Assembly: GCA_012295275.1 (NCBI GenBank)
Contig: CM022677.1
Location: 6,050,494 to 6,114,493, forward strand
From: Chrysomallon squamiferum
Taxonomy: Eukaryota > Mollusca > Gastropoda > Neomphalida > Peltospiridae
Length of the DNA: 64,000 nucleotides
Direction of reading: 5' to 3'
Below the pieces are notes generated by a model. It made no database searches, was not told the DNA's origin, and was given only the letters and a program-made list of their open reading frames with translations. How positions within the stretch are numbered: the first letter of the stretch is position 1; every line of letters begins with the position of its first letter. The position numbers and the translations under genes were made by a program. Of the stretch, positions 11,728 to 24,859 are shown in pieces.

Positions 11728-12360
11728 CTAAATACTACTATTACTACTAATAATACTAATAAAGTAAAAAGCTTATTTCAATATTTGTCAAACCAAGGAC
11801 TCTTTCACCTGAGACAAGACTTGCACTTTTTGCTACAGTTCAAAGAAAAAAAATGCTAACCTTTCTTATACTTTTAGTAGTAACCATAGTGACATAAACT
11901 GCATTCAGCTTTATGACAAATCGGTTCCCAAGTCAAACCCTGACTTCTACATTCTCAGTCTGAAACAAAAGTAATTTATTATTTTAAAGACTTTTGGGGG
12001 TTTCTTTTTTCTTCATTTTTTCAAATCAGTTTTATGTTTACCTCAAGTAAATATTAACATAAAATGCATTTAAAACAGCATCAGTTCAAAAATGATAATG
12101 ACCTTTTTTATCATTTTAAAAATTATAGAAGTAATTAATGATAGATATAAACTGCTGTCTAATTGTTCACTTAAACATACCTAATTAATAGTGATAAAAT
12201 TAAAATAATATTAATATTAAAACATTCTCAGGAGGCATTAAGTAATTTATAAAATCTGGTAGTAATCTGAATTACTTGACATTATACCCAGCATCTGTTT
12301 ACAAACATGTTGAGCACATCTGAGTCTGTACAAATTTATCTTAACTGCCAGGACTGAAAA
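11728..12360. other. Non-coding; faint EGF-like remnants
   Basis: On the minus strand, about 11960..11810, short Cys-containing pieces (KAECSLCHYGYY; NCSKKCKSCLR followed by GTGAAAG) resemble scavenger-receptor or EGF-type cysteine spacing, but frames are broken. The remainder shows nothing. Confidence 0.3.
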
Positions 12361-12700
12361 AGTGAATGTTCTTCACTGAACGCATGGTCAAGCGGTCATT
12401 CTTGGCCTTTTTTCTGGTCAGCAGAAGGCTTGTTTATCTCTGAGAATAAATTGCGACCAAAGTTCCGTTTCGGCGACTGGGATGGTGAAAGTTAATTTGC
12501 CAACATCGGTTTATAAACACTAACTTTCTAGACCGGATAGGCATGGAGTTATCTGTAGTCTTGATAAACAAAACCGTGAATCTCGCTGACCCAGTATCGT
12601 AAAACTGATCGTGACCGTTCGGTTCATCTCGGCCGAATAGACGGAGACAATCGAGTCTTCTGTATATATATACAACAGAATCCGTTCTCCTCACAAAAAA
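12361..12700. other. Locally GC-richer unique segment, function unknown
   Basis: This block has more CpG and GC than its flanks (for example 'cggttcatctcggccgaata', 12619..12638). A minus-strand open stretch crosses it but has no domain character or splice support. It could be an old transposon copy or a decayed exon; I do not recognise it. Confidence 0.3.
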
Positions 12701-13680
12701 GGCCTGGTAGCAAAAAATAATAATAATTAAAATAAATAAATAAATAAAATAAAAGGCAATCATATATCTGTTTCATTTAAACTTAATTTTTAACCCTGCG
12801 AAAGTGTTTTGTTTTGTGGTGATGGTTTCGGGGGTGGGGGATGCTTGTTTTTTAAGAATAGATATAACTGCTTTTTATCCCGTTTTTTGTTTTCTGTTTT
12901 GTTTTTTGTGTTTTGTTTTTAATTTATTTTAATTTATTTTATTAATTTATTTTATTTATTTTTTAAAAGTAATTATCGCAATTATTTATTTATTTATTTA
13001 TATTAACAATATTTATAATTATTATGTTTATTTTTCTTAATTTCATTTTTAGCTCAGAAATGAATACATTATAATTGTCCTAATTTGTAAAATCTGAGTT
13101 TATTAATAATTGTAAATACATACTTGAGATAATCTGACACAGAATTACTTCTTCAAGCACCACAAGCTATACTGTGGCTGCGACAACAGACAGGAAATTA
13201 CAAGCTGGTCTCAAACTAGAATTAATATCTACAAATTTTGTAATAATTTTTGTAAGAATAAACAAATTAATTACTTCTTAAATACTAAATAAAATTAGGT
13301 TGAGGCCAGACCAGTCTCGATAAACCATGATGTTTCGAACATACACGGATTCGAATGTATGCTACGCTTTTCAAACCAGTATGAACTAACGCTTGACAGC
13401 CAGTTTATTTTTTATTTATAATTCGATAACGTTTTACTTGTTGATTATTCAATTTAATTGACTGGTGGAAATATTTCACGAGAATCCAAATGTATTCTGA
13501 TGTTTTATGTTTGTGCGAATCCAAGCGTGAATCGGATTCGGAGATATACGCACATTTTCAGCCATGGAACGAGGTAAACATGATGTAATTTGTCATTGTA
13601 TGTGTGAGAGAACAGAAACTGAGAGAGAGGTATTCACTATATTAGTATATACAGTAATATATTATACACTATAATCGTAT
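12701..13680. other. Non-coding AT-rich interval
   Basis: TTTA/ATTTT-rich low-complexity sequence at 12890..13030. No gene seen. Confidence 0.5.
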
Positions 13681-13681
13681 T

Positions 13682-13684
<3 letters not shown>

Positions 13685-13754
<70 letters not shown>

Positions 13755-13769
13755 TGTGTGTGTGTGTGT
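13685..13769. repeat. (GA)n-(GT)n compound microsatellite
   Basis: GA run of about 34 units directly followed by about 9 GT units. Confidence 0.97.
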
Positions 13770-13914
13770 TGGCCATTTTATATGTAAATAAATGTATTAA
13801 TAAACTGAGAAAAATGCATTTATTTGATAAATGTAGATTGATAACAAAAAATATCATGTTCTTACAAAAAATAATAAGTAATATATTTACTGTTGCTGTT
13901 GCTATTTTACGTAG

Positions 13915-15550
13915 GTCACTGCATTATTATTCAGGTCTGTCAAAAAAGGGAATTTACATCATGGAGAAGGATGAATCACCTGTTACAGAAATAATTCTTA
14001 TGCACCCTGCACCATTCTGAGATGTGAGGTTTTTTTAAATTTTATTTTTGTGTCTTAGAGAATAAAATAAGTTTTGTAGAAACTCTTTATTGATTATGAA
14101 ATAGTGTAATAATAATCACTTATGTGCTATTGTTTTGTTAATTATTTTATTATTATCACTATAATGATTATTCATTACTCAATAAAATTATTTATTAATA
14201 ACAAAGTACATTAAAAATATCCCACAGCCCATTGTGGATGAATAATCCAGTAACTGATACCAGTACAATTTATGTTTTAATTAGTTAATAATAACAGAAA
14301 TATTTGCTATTTATTTATAATTTTAATTTATTTATTTATTTTGTTTTCTTCAGTATGCACATTTAGCTCCAACTGATGTGCTGATGGTGGCATATGTCAG
14401 TGAAGTTGTTTCAGTAGAATGTGCTGTCCAAACCATCAGGTATACTGTCTTATTTATACTTATACTTATTTATTTATTTTTAACTTTTTTGTTATATTGT
14501 TAATTAAAAAAAAAAAAAAAAAAAAAAAAATCTTCCTTGACTAAAATGAGTTTGTCTGTGTTAAAGTTTATTTAGTTTCTTTATTTTATAATTTGGACAA
14601 TATATGGTAAATATTCAGTTTTAGTGTATATACTGAATTATGTTTTTACCTAAGTAAAATGTTATTATTTAAATGGATGGTTTCAGACTTTAAAAGATCC
14701 ATATATAAATTATAATGGTATGCTACCAATAAAGAAAGTATTTAAAAACATTCATCCTTCTGCTTTGACTATTAACAAATAGCTGAAAAGAAGGAGAATA
14801 TTTATAGTTACACATGTAAAGGTATGAATGTATGAGAGAAAGAGAGAGAGGATGAAGGAATGGAGAGTCAGACAGAGAGGGAGAATGATAATGATGTGTG
14901 GGGTGCATATTTTGTATAATTTACATCAGACTTTAAATTCAGCATTTTGAACAAGCAATTTTAAATCTTTCAGAGTAATTACAACTTTTAACACAGCCAG
15001 TGAACTTCCATCAGGCACTGAGAACACAATTATTTTCTGGTTAAATAAAGTTTGTACTGCTGCATCACAAAAGAAAAAATCTGGGCAGGTGAATTTGAGT
15101 TTGATTTCTTATATATTTCTTATTATTATAAATCTAATGAAATTTAATTTAATTTAATATATGAAGTTACAGTTTGTAAATAATATATTTATAAGTACAT
15201 TGCACATACACATACACACACTCACATACACACACACAAACAATGACATGCATATACATACACATTATATTAGTATCTTGCAGCACACTACACTTTATAC
15301 CATGTACATTTGTCTCATCTACCCCCAACACACAGATATACTTACATTCATATAAATGTAATTATTGTGTGGTAAATTTCAATATTTATAAAAAGAAAAA
15401 AGAAAGACGCATCATACTTTATGAGTATTTTAAAATGTTTAGTGTTCCAGTTACCAGATTGAAACTGCCAGCCCTTCAGACAGTGTGACTGTTCCTATGA
15501 TGACAGACATACTAAAAGATGTAGGAGATGGACATGCTGCAGCTGTTTGA
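13915..15550 (+). pseudogene. CAMSAP/Patronin-like calponin-homology gene fragment, decayed
   Basis: Four plus-strand exons splice together in one frame. Exon A (about 13915..14023) reads ...GLSKKGIYIMEKDESPVTE...HPAPF, then an in-frame TGA and D before donor GTGAGG. Exon B (14354..14439) reads YAHLAPTDVLMVAYVSEVV...AVQTIR; exon C (14974..15088) reads VITTFNTASELPSGTENTII then FWLNKVC...; exon D (15443..15550) reads CSSYQIE...SVTVPMMTDILKDVGDGHAAAV then TGA. Junction phases agree (0, 2, 0). The order KGIY-E-PVTE, HL-P-D-LM-AY-EVV, TF--S-ELP, FW-NKV, DI-DG matches the N-terminal CH domain of CAMSAP/Patronin microtubule minus-end proteins. Two in-frame stops and the lack of any downstream domain in this window suggest a truncated pseudogene. 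A live gene with recoding or assembly errors is less likely. The similarity is from memory of the family. Confidence 0.6.
14504..14530. repeat. Poly(A) tract
   Basis: A run inside the intron between CAMSAP-like exons B and C; it could mark an old retroelement tail. Confidence 0.8.
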
Positions 15551-16600
15551 AGTGTCTAGTTTTCATGGTTTGTTAAATAACACATTTTTTTATAAATAAA
15601 ATAATAAATCACATAACAACTTTAAAATTAGCATAAAGTAAATTTATGACTCTTAGTATCTAGTTAAGAGAGGAGTGGGGGTTACTGGGGGTATTTTTAA
15701 TTTTATATTTTGATCTCTCTCTCTGTCTGTCTGTCTGTCAGTTGTTACATCCTTATGATCCTTCTTAACCTGTTTTACTGTATTATTTATTATTAAATAT
15801 TAATTGCCTCATCATTTTATGTTTTCTTCAGATATAAGTTTGAAAGATGGGTTAGGAATAGCTAATTCTTTATATAACCATCTAAACATTCTGGGAACGG
15901 CATCTTCCCATCAACTTTTTCCATTTCACCTATGAGGATCTCCTGTACACACGAGAAAGTGTACAAACCTCTTAGCCTTTCTCACATAGCTGTTCTTTGC
16001 AATACTAAGAATAAGAAAAGCAGATTAGAGCAAGAAGAGTCTGTAATAATAAGTAAAGTAACTGTAGTATAAAAATAGCTTGATGACTTAGCATTTTTTT
16101 CATACTTCCATTAGCATTTTTTCATTTCTTTTTAGCTTATATTTGTACTAGAGGTTTTGTTTTGAACTTGCCAGAATACAGTCTGCTTTATTTTGTTTTC
16201 ATTTGAAAGTTTAAAAATTAATTGGTGAAAAATCTGGTGACACAACATTTATGAATGTTGTATTTTGGAAAAACAGATTTTAAATAGTTTTTGAATAAAT
16301 GGCTGTTTATTTTTATTATTATTTGTTATTCTTATTACCTCATTTAAAAGTGTATACCTGTCCAAGCAAATAATTAGTTTTTAATTGTGTTCATGACAGT
16401 CACTTGCTTTTCAAAAGAAAAGTGAATTTTCTAAATTATAATATACTCTAACGAAAAAGAAACGCAAAAGTAGATTTTATTGACATTGGGAATATCTGTC
16501 TAATGGATCAACAGAAAGCTGCAGAATGTTCACATTTTACACACACTTTCACAATTTATTAATATTGATGGTATTACATTGAAAAGGTTAAAGTTCAAGC
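15551..16600. other. Non-coding interval
   Basis: No exon recognised. A short TCTC/TGTC simple tract lies at 15714..15740. A frame-broken continuation of the CAMSAP-like gene may extend a few dozen bases past 15550. Confidence 0.4.
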
Positions 16601-16639
16601 TTTAAAAAACACACTAAAAAAAAAACCCTACAACATGCC

Positions 16640-17840
16640 TATCCATACGTCTTCTACAAAACTTTAAAAATATTTTGTAAAGACCAGAATAGTATAACTT
16701 TAAAACCTAGCTGCTGCCTTAATGGAATCTCAGCAATTTATATTCGAGAATTAATGACATAAATATCATATTTAGTTTCTAGGAGCGTAGTTTTCTGAAG
16801 ATAATTTGAAAACGCTGGACAGCATTTACTTTTTAATTTACTACCAGCAGTTTACACGAATAAATTGAGACAATGAGCGAAAATTACCTTAATCGTATAA
16901 TAACTGTAGTGCTGTTTAACACTGATATTTTTACATATTTTTATTTATGAAAAAATAAAATAAAATCATGTTTAATAGGAGCGCAGTTAATATGACAGAA
17001 TGTAGAATCAGTGTAAATCAAGAATTATAGAACAGGTTAAGTGATAAACATTTTTTGAACTTTGATAACAACTAAGGAATTGTGTGAGTATATGTGTGTT
17101 ATTATGATTATTATTTTTTTTTTTCATAATTTATTGATTATATTACAGAAAAATACGAGTATCTCTGGATAATGTATTAAGACTGCAGGTGGAGAGAAGG
17201 CTTTTAGAGTCACAACGGTTATACTGACAAATTGAGAATTACATTTCTACAGATATCTGAAGAAAGACTGCGCGTCGGAATTTACGTGGTATTCACTGTC
17301 AGTATTTTTATTATTAACATAACATGTTTATATGATTAAACTGAGGTTTATCTGTATTATGATTATTATTATTATTATTATTATTATTAAAAATGTTGAA
17401 TGAGTACTGAGGTGTGTTTGTTGTTTGTTTTCAGATTTTTTTGATTTTAAAAACAAAACAAAATAAAATAAAATAAAATAAATAAAATAAAGAAGAAGTC
17501 CTTAATCCGGATGAGCTAGCTATATTTTCTAAATATAGAAATCTGTTTTGTAGTACAGCAAACATATTATTATGTTAACATTTCAGATAAAATAGTTCTG
17601 ACGGAAATAAATTACATCACGGAGTACAAATAAAGAAAATGTCAGATGTTTTATTTTTGTTTATTTCTTTTTTAAATCAATCTTAGTTTAACTGTTTAAT
17701 TGCTAGTATTAGAAAATAATGCACACATTTGTTTTTCTTTCTTTTCTAATTTTGGTTTTTAATTATTTTTTTTCTTGCTGAGCACAGTTTATAAAAATAT
17801 ATTGAAACTTTTTTAAAAGCTTACGGCAAAAGATAATTTA
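16640..17840 (-). repeat. Dispersed repeat, inverted copy of 37190..37860, with ~520-bp extra insert
   Basis: The left part (16640..16882, with 'ttaatgacataaatatcata', 16752..16771) and the right part (about 17405..17840, with 'gctagctatattttctaaat', 17515..17534) are both found reverse-complemented and contiguous at 37.2-37.86 kb. In this copy they are separated by about 520 bp (16883..17404) absent from the other copy. That is either an insertion here or a deletion there. No coding capacity is seen; a non-autonomous DNA transposon or LINE 3' end is possible. Confidence 0.8.
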
Positions 17841-17984
17841 TTTTATTTTATTATAAATGATATTAACAGGATGAAATACCTTTTCTGAAGACTGATAAAA
17901 AAGAAATATATATTATTTTTATGTGTAAGGGTCGTATGTAATTTAATAACGTCAAGATATTAAACTTTGAGTATTTTTAATTGT

Positions 17985-18021
<37 letters not shown>

Positions 18022-18914
18022 AACATTATTATAGCTGAAACTCAATTTATTCATTTACACAACAGTACTGACATTAATATATTTTATTCTCAACTTGTTA
18101 ATGTAACCGTTCTGACTCTAGAAGACTGTAATTATAAATAATAAACTGTGATAGATAATAAAATGTATATCCCCTTTCTCTGTCATGTAGACTTTTCTTT
18201 TTACAATATTTGTTAATTAAAGAACAAAGCACCACTTGATATTACGCTGCACATTTAATTATCACTCTAATATGCTGTGTAAACCACATTAATTTCTAGC
18301 GATCAAGCATTTCACTTTATAAAGGTTTATGTTGATTCATACCATCAGCCTATAATTAATCTTCACTTTTTGTCTAAAAGTCTAATTTTCTATTAACTTG
18401 GATGTCACATTAGTTACTAGTTAAAAATCACTCGATAATAAATTTGTCACATAAACAGTGGTGGTGATTTTATCAGAAGGCGTTTTTACAGGAAAATGTG
18501 AGAATTAATTACAGGTTAACGATTGTAACAATTGAATACAGCAAATGGATCTTTCTGTTTGTCTGGTATATTATGTGACGCTGCACGTAAAAAGAAAATA
18601 TCTCATAATTCGTTTTTATCAAACTCAATTTAAATCATTTTTCAATGAAAGATTTATTTGGTATAATTGTTATTTTCCGGCTGCCAAAACTGTCGCATAT
18701 TATGAAATCTAAAATAATATTATGATGCTTGTGTTAGTGTCATTTTTACATCATCTTCGTCTCAGAATTTTGTTTATACACGGTAGAATTTTTTGATAGT
18801 GTAAAACTAATGACGTAAGGTAATTCTAATGCCAATACCCCAGAACCTTAATTATTACGCAAATGCTTATTTTGCACCTTATCGTAACACTGATAATCAA
18901 CTTTAAATAAACAT
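17841..18914. other. Non-coding interval
   Basis: Contains an (ATA)n tract at 17988..18019. Nothing else recognised. Confidence 0.5.
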
Positions 18915-19330
18915 CACCTTAACCCTTATCCTCACCCTAAATTAACCCTAACCCTAAACCCGACTCTATCCCTAACACTAATACTAATTCTGATGATAAA
19001 ACTGTTTTGCAGATTATCGTAAGACTCATAATAACTTTGAATAATCCTAAAACTAACACTAACCATAATCCTAACCCTAATCCTCAACCTAAAGCTAACC
19101 ATAGCCGAACTTCCAAACCTAATCTTACTAAGGTCCCGATCCTTGATTCTTACGCTAACGCTACTTCTAAAATTATTTTCCACATTATCATAACCCTGAT
19201 AACAAAATTTACATAACCCGAGCCCGAACCCTAACCTAAAGCCCTAACTCTGACGCTATAGAAGTGCGTAACCTTAATTCTTATGCAAAGTCTATTTCTA
19301 ACCCTGACCTTAAAACTATTATTAACATTA
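18915..19330. repeat. Degenerate telomere-like (CCCTAA)n tract
   Basis: Dozens of CCTAA, CCCTAA and ACCCTA hexamer variants are scattered over about 400 bp, e.g. 'attaaccctaaccctaaacc' (18941..18960) and 'aatcctaaccctaatcctc' (19067..19085). The spacers are themselves telomere-like variants (CTAATC, CTAACA). This looks like an old interstitial telomeric sequence or a telomere-derived satellite, not a functional chromosome end, since unique sequence continues on both sides. Confidence 0.8.
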
Positions 19331-19841
19331 TTTTATACATTTGACTTTTTAGTCATTTGACCTACTTAAATATTGTAGGTTTGTTTTTTCTTGCAGGTTG
19401 GAGCAAACTTTGAGAAAAGAACATCGAGAAGAAATGTTTTAATTATTTTTTTATTATGGTCTTTTTTCTTAACTTGTTTATACATTTTGCCTGTGTGGAG
19501 TCTAAGAAAACAGATAACGTGATTCAGTACTTTTATTATTTTTCGCAGTGCTGTTACTTTTTATTTAGAAATATAATAAAATAAATATTAATATTTTTCC
19601 TTGAACTGCCACCACTATTACTTCTGCTCCTGTAACTGTTTTTATTATTTATTTATTTATTTATTTATTATTTATTTGTTAACTTGTTTATTTGTGTATT
19701 TGTTTATTTGCTTATTTTTTTATTTGTTGTTTATTAATATGTTTATTTATTTATTCTTAATTTTTATTTTTATTTTTTTTCATTTGTTTACTTATTTATC
19801 TTTTCTATGCGGGAGTGTAAATGTTTTATTTATTAAAAACT

Positions 19842-19844
<3 letters not shown>
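19331..19844. other. Non-coding, TTTA-rich
   Basis: TTTATTTA low-complexity sequence at 19640..19800; the Phe/Leu/Tyr-rich open frame there is compositional. Confidence 0.6.

Positions 19845-19911
<67 letters not shown>
19845..19911. repeat. (TC)n microsatellite
   Basis: About 33 TC units, uninterrupted. Confidence 0.97.
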
Positions 19912-19916
<5 letters not shown>

Positions 19917-20184
19917 GTTGACTTTGTGCTAAAGTAATCTTTATCTGTGGGTAATAAATTTGAGACAACTAAGTAAAGTTTAGTCTTGAGAAAACAGATT
20001 AGTAGGTCATGTTATCGCTAACACGTGTTTCAATAACCAGCTGAACAACAGAGATGACAAAAATGTGTACACGGGTCTTAGTAGTATTTCAACTTTCAGT
20101 ACAGAATCCAGTTATTCAAATGCAAAGAAATTTAAATAGATGAAACACAGGACACTGACAATATTAAACATACAAAATAAAGGA

Positions 20185-20216
20185 ATTATTATTATTATTA
20201 TTATTATTAATATTAT
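20185..20216. repeat. (ATT)n microsatellite
   Basis: ATT run inside the duplicated module; its counterpart lies at 23816..23841. Confidence 0.9.
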
Positions 20217-20589
20217 TACATGAATTTTATTTCAAATATTTTAAATTACATTAAACCATTAAACCAAGTTCTTCCTCTGTACCTAGTGTTATCTTGAATA
20301 CAACAAAGGTTAAAGAAGATTTATTTTAAGAAGTGTTTTATCTGTGTCAGTCACGCGGTCAGCAGATTGTTGGAGAGAGAAATATCTGATATCAGGTCTG
20401 TACTCTTATTAAATCACTGAATTGTCAGAAAATTAGTTACAACAGGGAAATTTTACTATTAGACATTCTGATTATTTTCTGTTGTCGCATTAGCCATATA
20501 GACACGAATATTACTTTTTCTTATAAATAGCAACATTCAATTATGATTTTTTCGAGATATAATAATTAACGAGATAACGGCTGCTTGAC

Positions 20590-20770
20590 TACAACACACA
20601 CACGCACACATAAAAGCGCGCTCGCGCAGATATAAACACGTATATATATATATACAGCAATACATACAAACATATGCGCGTGTAAGTGTGTGTAGGAGTG
20701 TGTGTGTGTGCGAATTCATATTAAAATCACACACACACATATACATACATGTACACATGCAAGAAAAAAC
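20590..20770. repeat. Interrupted CA/GT simple-sequence region
   Basis: Short CA and GT blocks of opposite polarity with GCGC pieces. No gene. Confidence 0.8.
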
Positions 20771-21004
20771 AATTGTTTGTGTGTGTTCGTGCACATTTGC
20801 TTTAATATGAATTCTTAGGTTCAGTAAAGTAAATCGCTGACAAGATATATGTAAGATAAAAATCACAAACGCACTGATTTGACCCGAAGTGAAAAAAACG
20901 TCGTCTGCTAGCTTATGATTCTAATTTACCTTAGAAAATGAAAACAAATAAATAAACAGACATAGATATATATTTTGTTTAAAAGCAAATCGACTGTTGA
21001 GAAC

Positions 21005-21040
<36 letters not shown>
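21005..21040. repeat. (AAT)n microsatellite
   Basis: AAT run. Shorter (TTTTA)n and (AATA)n tracts lie at 21238..21262 and 21296..21335. Confidence 0.9.
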
Positions 21041-21473
21041 TAGGAGTAATGATAAAAACCGAGAAGTAATAAAGAAATAATACATTTTTTAATTTTTATT
21101 ATTTTACTTTTTTTTTTTGTATACATAAATGACACAAATGGCAGGTTCACAGAAGCGGAAGGTTTTAAAACGTTACATAATGAAATTTAACAGTAAATGC
21201 AGTATACAACTCTTTTATCACCAGAATGGTCAGAATTTATTTTATTTTATTTTATTTTATATTTATTTGGCAATATTTAATGACAGAGAAACACATAATA
21301 AAATAAAATAAAATGAATAAATAAATAAATAAATAATAAAAACATTACATTTGAGATTAAATCTTTGGTAATAGAAATATCACACTATTAACATGTGTTC
21401 TACTGTTATTTATTTATTTATTTCTGTACGTGCGCGCGCTCATGTAAGGGTGTCTGTTACTTATTAAAACTTT

Positions 21474-21584
<111 letters not shown>

Positions 21585-21904
21585 AGCTGACTTTGTACTA
21601 AAGCAAATTTGTTCATCACCAGACAAGAAAGGTGAGATAACGCAGAGAACTTTAGTCTTGACAAAACAGATTAGTAGGTCTTGTTTCGCTCACTCGTGTT
21701 TTAATAACAAGTTAACAAACTGAACACAGATAACAAATACTTCAAACTGTGATCTAGAAATAATCGAATTTACAATATATAATATAGTTAATTAAAATGC
21801 AACTTATTACATTAAACAAATGACTTTGGCAATTTCAGACGATTTACAATTTTATCACAATGAAATTAAAATTTACAGAACAATTTAGATTTTACATGCA
21901 ACCA

Positions 21905-21979
21905 CAGCATTAGCATTTGTATTAATATTAGTAGTGGTATCAGTAACACTAATAGTAGTAGATATAGTAGTAGTAGTAA

Positions 21980-22011
<32 letters not shown>

Positions 22012-22240
22012 ATAGTAGTAGTAAGACTAGTAGTTATAGCAGTAGTAGTAATATTCTTAGGTTTGAATATATTTTATATTATATTAATATAACAGTGTGT
22101 GTCTGCGTTTGTGTCTGTGTGTATGTGTGTCTGTAAGTATGTAAGTGTGTGTATTTGTGTGCGTGTATGTATTTGTGTGCGTGTGTGGCTGTGTGCGTGT
22201 GTGTCTGTGTGCGTATGTGTGTGTGTTTGTCTGCGTATCC
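21905..22240. repeat. Degenerate (TAG)n followed by (GT)n tract
   Basis: TAG/TAA triplets at 21955..22050 and GT-rich sequence at 22095..22232. Confidence 0.92.
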
Positions 22241-22444
22241 TGTCTGTACTCTTATTAAATCACTGTTTTGTCAGAAAGTTAGTAAGTCAGTAAGAGAGTG
22301 AGTCATGTTATCACTGACACGTGTTTTAGTAATAAATTAATTATACACGAGTTGAACATACATAACTAAACATAAACAGACTAAACAAATGATATTGTTA
22401 ATATTAAAAAAAATGTGATAATAAAGAAATTTGAATTTACAAGA

Positions 22445-22905
22445 TTAGAAATAGCAGTTGTTATTGTAATAGTTACCGTAGTAGCAGTTGTAGTAGTAAA
22501 GGTGTAGCAGCAGGTCTAGTATCAACACGTGCAGTATTAGTAACACTGGTAACAGTATGATAGTAGTAGTAATAACAGTAATAATAGTAGTAGCTAATAG
22601 TAGAATATTGACAGTCGTAGAATTAAAAGTAGTTTTATCAAATATAGTAACAGTAGTTAAAGTAACTGAAGTAAAGTACTAATACTAGTTTAGTGCTATT
22701 GTTAGTAGTAGTGGCAGTAAAGCTGTAGCAGCAATAGTACTATTAGCTGTTTTAGTATTAATAGTACTAGTAACACTAGTAATAATGGTTGTAGTAGTAG
22801 CTGTTGTTGTTTGTTCTATTTGTAAAATGTAATACAAGTTAACAGCAGTGAGAATGATACAAAAATATTGTAGTAGCTGTAATATTACAGGTAACAGTGG
22901 TTGTA
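22445..22905. repeat. Long degenerate (TAG)n triplet region
   Basis: About 450 bp of drifting TAG, CAG, TAA and TTG triplets. On the opposite strand it reads as Thr/Ser/Ile-rich open sequence, as expected for ACT/ACA triplets. Confidence 0.85.
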
Positions 22906-23391
<486 letters not shown>

Positions 23392-23729
23392 AGCCGTGAC
23401 AAAACAGATTAGTAGGTCTTGTTTCGCTCACTCGAGTTTTAATATAAGTTAATTATAAACAAACTGAACACAGATAACAAATATTTCTAATGGTGGTCAA
23501 AGAACTTTTGGAATTTAAATAATACTATAATTAATTCAGTGCAACTAAATTTTATTAGATTAAAATAATCACTCGGGTAATTTCAGACGATAAACATTTT
23601 TATTAGAATAAAATTACAATTTACAGAACAATCTAGCTTTTTACATAGCCATAGCAATAGTATTTGTATTAACAAAGTCACTGAATTGGTATTATTAACA
23701 TCAGCAGTGGAAGAAGTAACACCAATAGC

Positions 23730-23841
23730 AGTTATAATAGTAGTAGTTATAGACGTCGTAGTCGTAGTAGTAATACTAGTAGTAGTAGTAGTGGTAGTTG
23801 TTGTAGTAGCAGCAGCTATTATTATTATTATTATTATTATA
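23730..23841. repeat. Degenerate (TAG)n-(ATT)n tract
   Basis: TAG, CAG and GTC triplets merging into ATT units. Confidence 0.9.
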
Positions 23842-24074
23842 TGAATTTTTTTTCAAATATTTTAAATTGCATTCAGCGATTAAACCAAGTTTTTCCTCTG
23901 TACCTAGTGTTATCTTGAATACAACAAAGATTAAAGAAGATTTATTTTAAGAAGTGTTTTATCTGTGTCAGTCACGCTGTCAGGGGATTGTTGGAGAGAG
24001 AAATATTTGATATCAAGTTTTTAATAATATAGTTATTTGATTTAACCTGAAAATTCAAAACAAGACAAACAAAC

Positions 24075-24800
24075 ATAGATATACACGCTACAGGGAAATA
24101 ACGAGCTACCGAACACACACACACACACTGGGGTATTTGTGGTTGGTTTAAAACAAGAAAAAGAAAGAAAAACAACATTATTATCCAAACAAACAAACAA
24201 AAAACAACAACACAGGGCACCAGCTAACAGTCGACATCCGAATAAATCGTAATTTATAACTTACAATGAAAAAACAGCAGCAACTACAACATAAACTAGT
24301 TGTGGATAAATCGTTTGAACAGCTAGATCTTTTAATAAAATATTTAAAACAGAAGATCAACGCAGATCCAGTGGGGTGTATAACGATGTACACTTAGGTA
24401 CTTCACTGCCTGTTTGCCTATCTGCACGAACAAGCGCGCATGAACACACACACACACAGATATAACTTTTATTTTAATTTTTGTTATTATTTATTATTAT
24501 TATTATTATTTTAATTTGTTTTGAATAATTTTTTGTATATATAATTACAACACGCAGAAAAATGGCGACAAACAAGATTAGAAATCGCGATTTGTGCGAT
24601 CCCCCTGTAATCTGCCTCGCGCCATTTTGGCGACATTTCTGGTTTACACTAACATGGCTTTTTTAGATTTAAAAACATTAAACTTATAAATGCTTGGTTT
24701 AGGTTGACAGAAAACGGTTCCTTTTATTCTTCAAAAACTGCTTGTAAATATATAATGCAAATCATCTCCGATGTCATACTCTCTTTTCTAATGCATATTT
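24075..24800 (-). repeat. Dispersed repeat, inverted partner of 335..1110
   Basis: Carries the reverse complements of the 0.3-1.1 kb landmarks: 'accacaaataccccagtg' side at 24120..24155, 'cgccattttggcgacatttc' (24620..24639), and 'catctccgatgtc' (24763..24775). The (CA)n tract at 24110..24128 matches the GT tract of the partner. Confidence 0.7.
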
Positions 24801-24859
24801 TTCCATCATTCAGTAATAGTCTGTATATACTAGTTTTGATAGCTTAGACTGCTTTCCCG

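Noticed and set aside
12385-12630. tRNA-like or SINE-head resemblance ('tggtcaagcggtc' and 'cggttcatctcgg')
   Set aside because: The two box-like words are about 225 bp apart and no cloverleaf can be drawn; not a tRNA, and no poly(A) or repeat partner was seen to support a SINE.
13669-13857. Poly-(Leu-Ser) or (Arg-Glu) open frames over GA/TC tracts (also 21395..21723, 23220..23452)
   Set aside because: Artefacts of perfect GA/TC microsatellites.
18932-19216. Arg/Val-rich and Asn/Pro-rich frames near 19 kb
   Set aside because: Read from degenerate telomere-like repeats.
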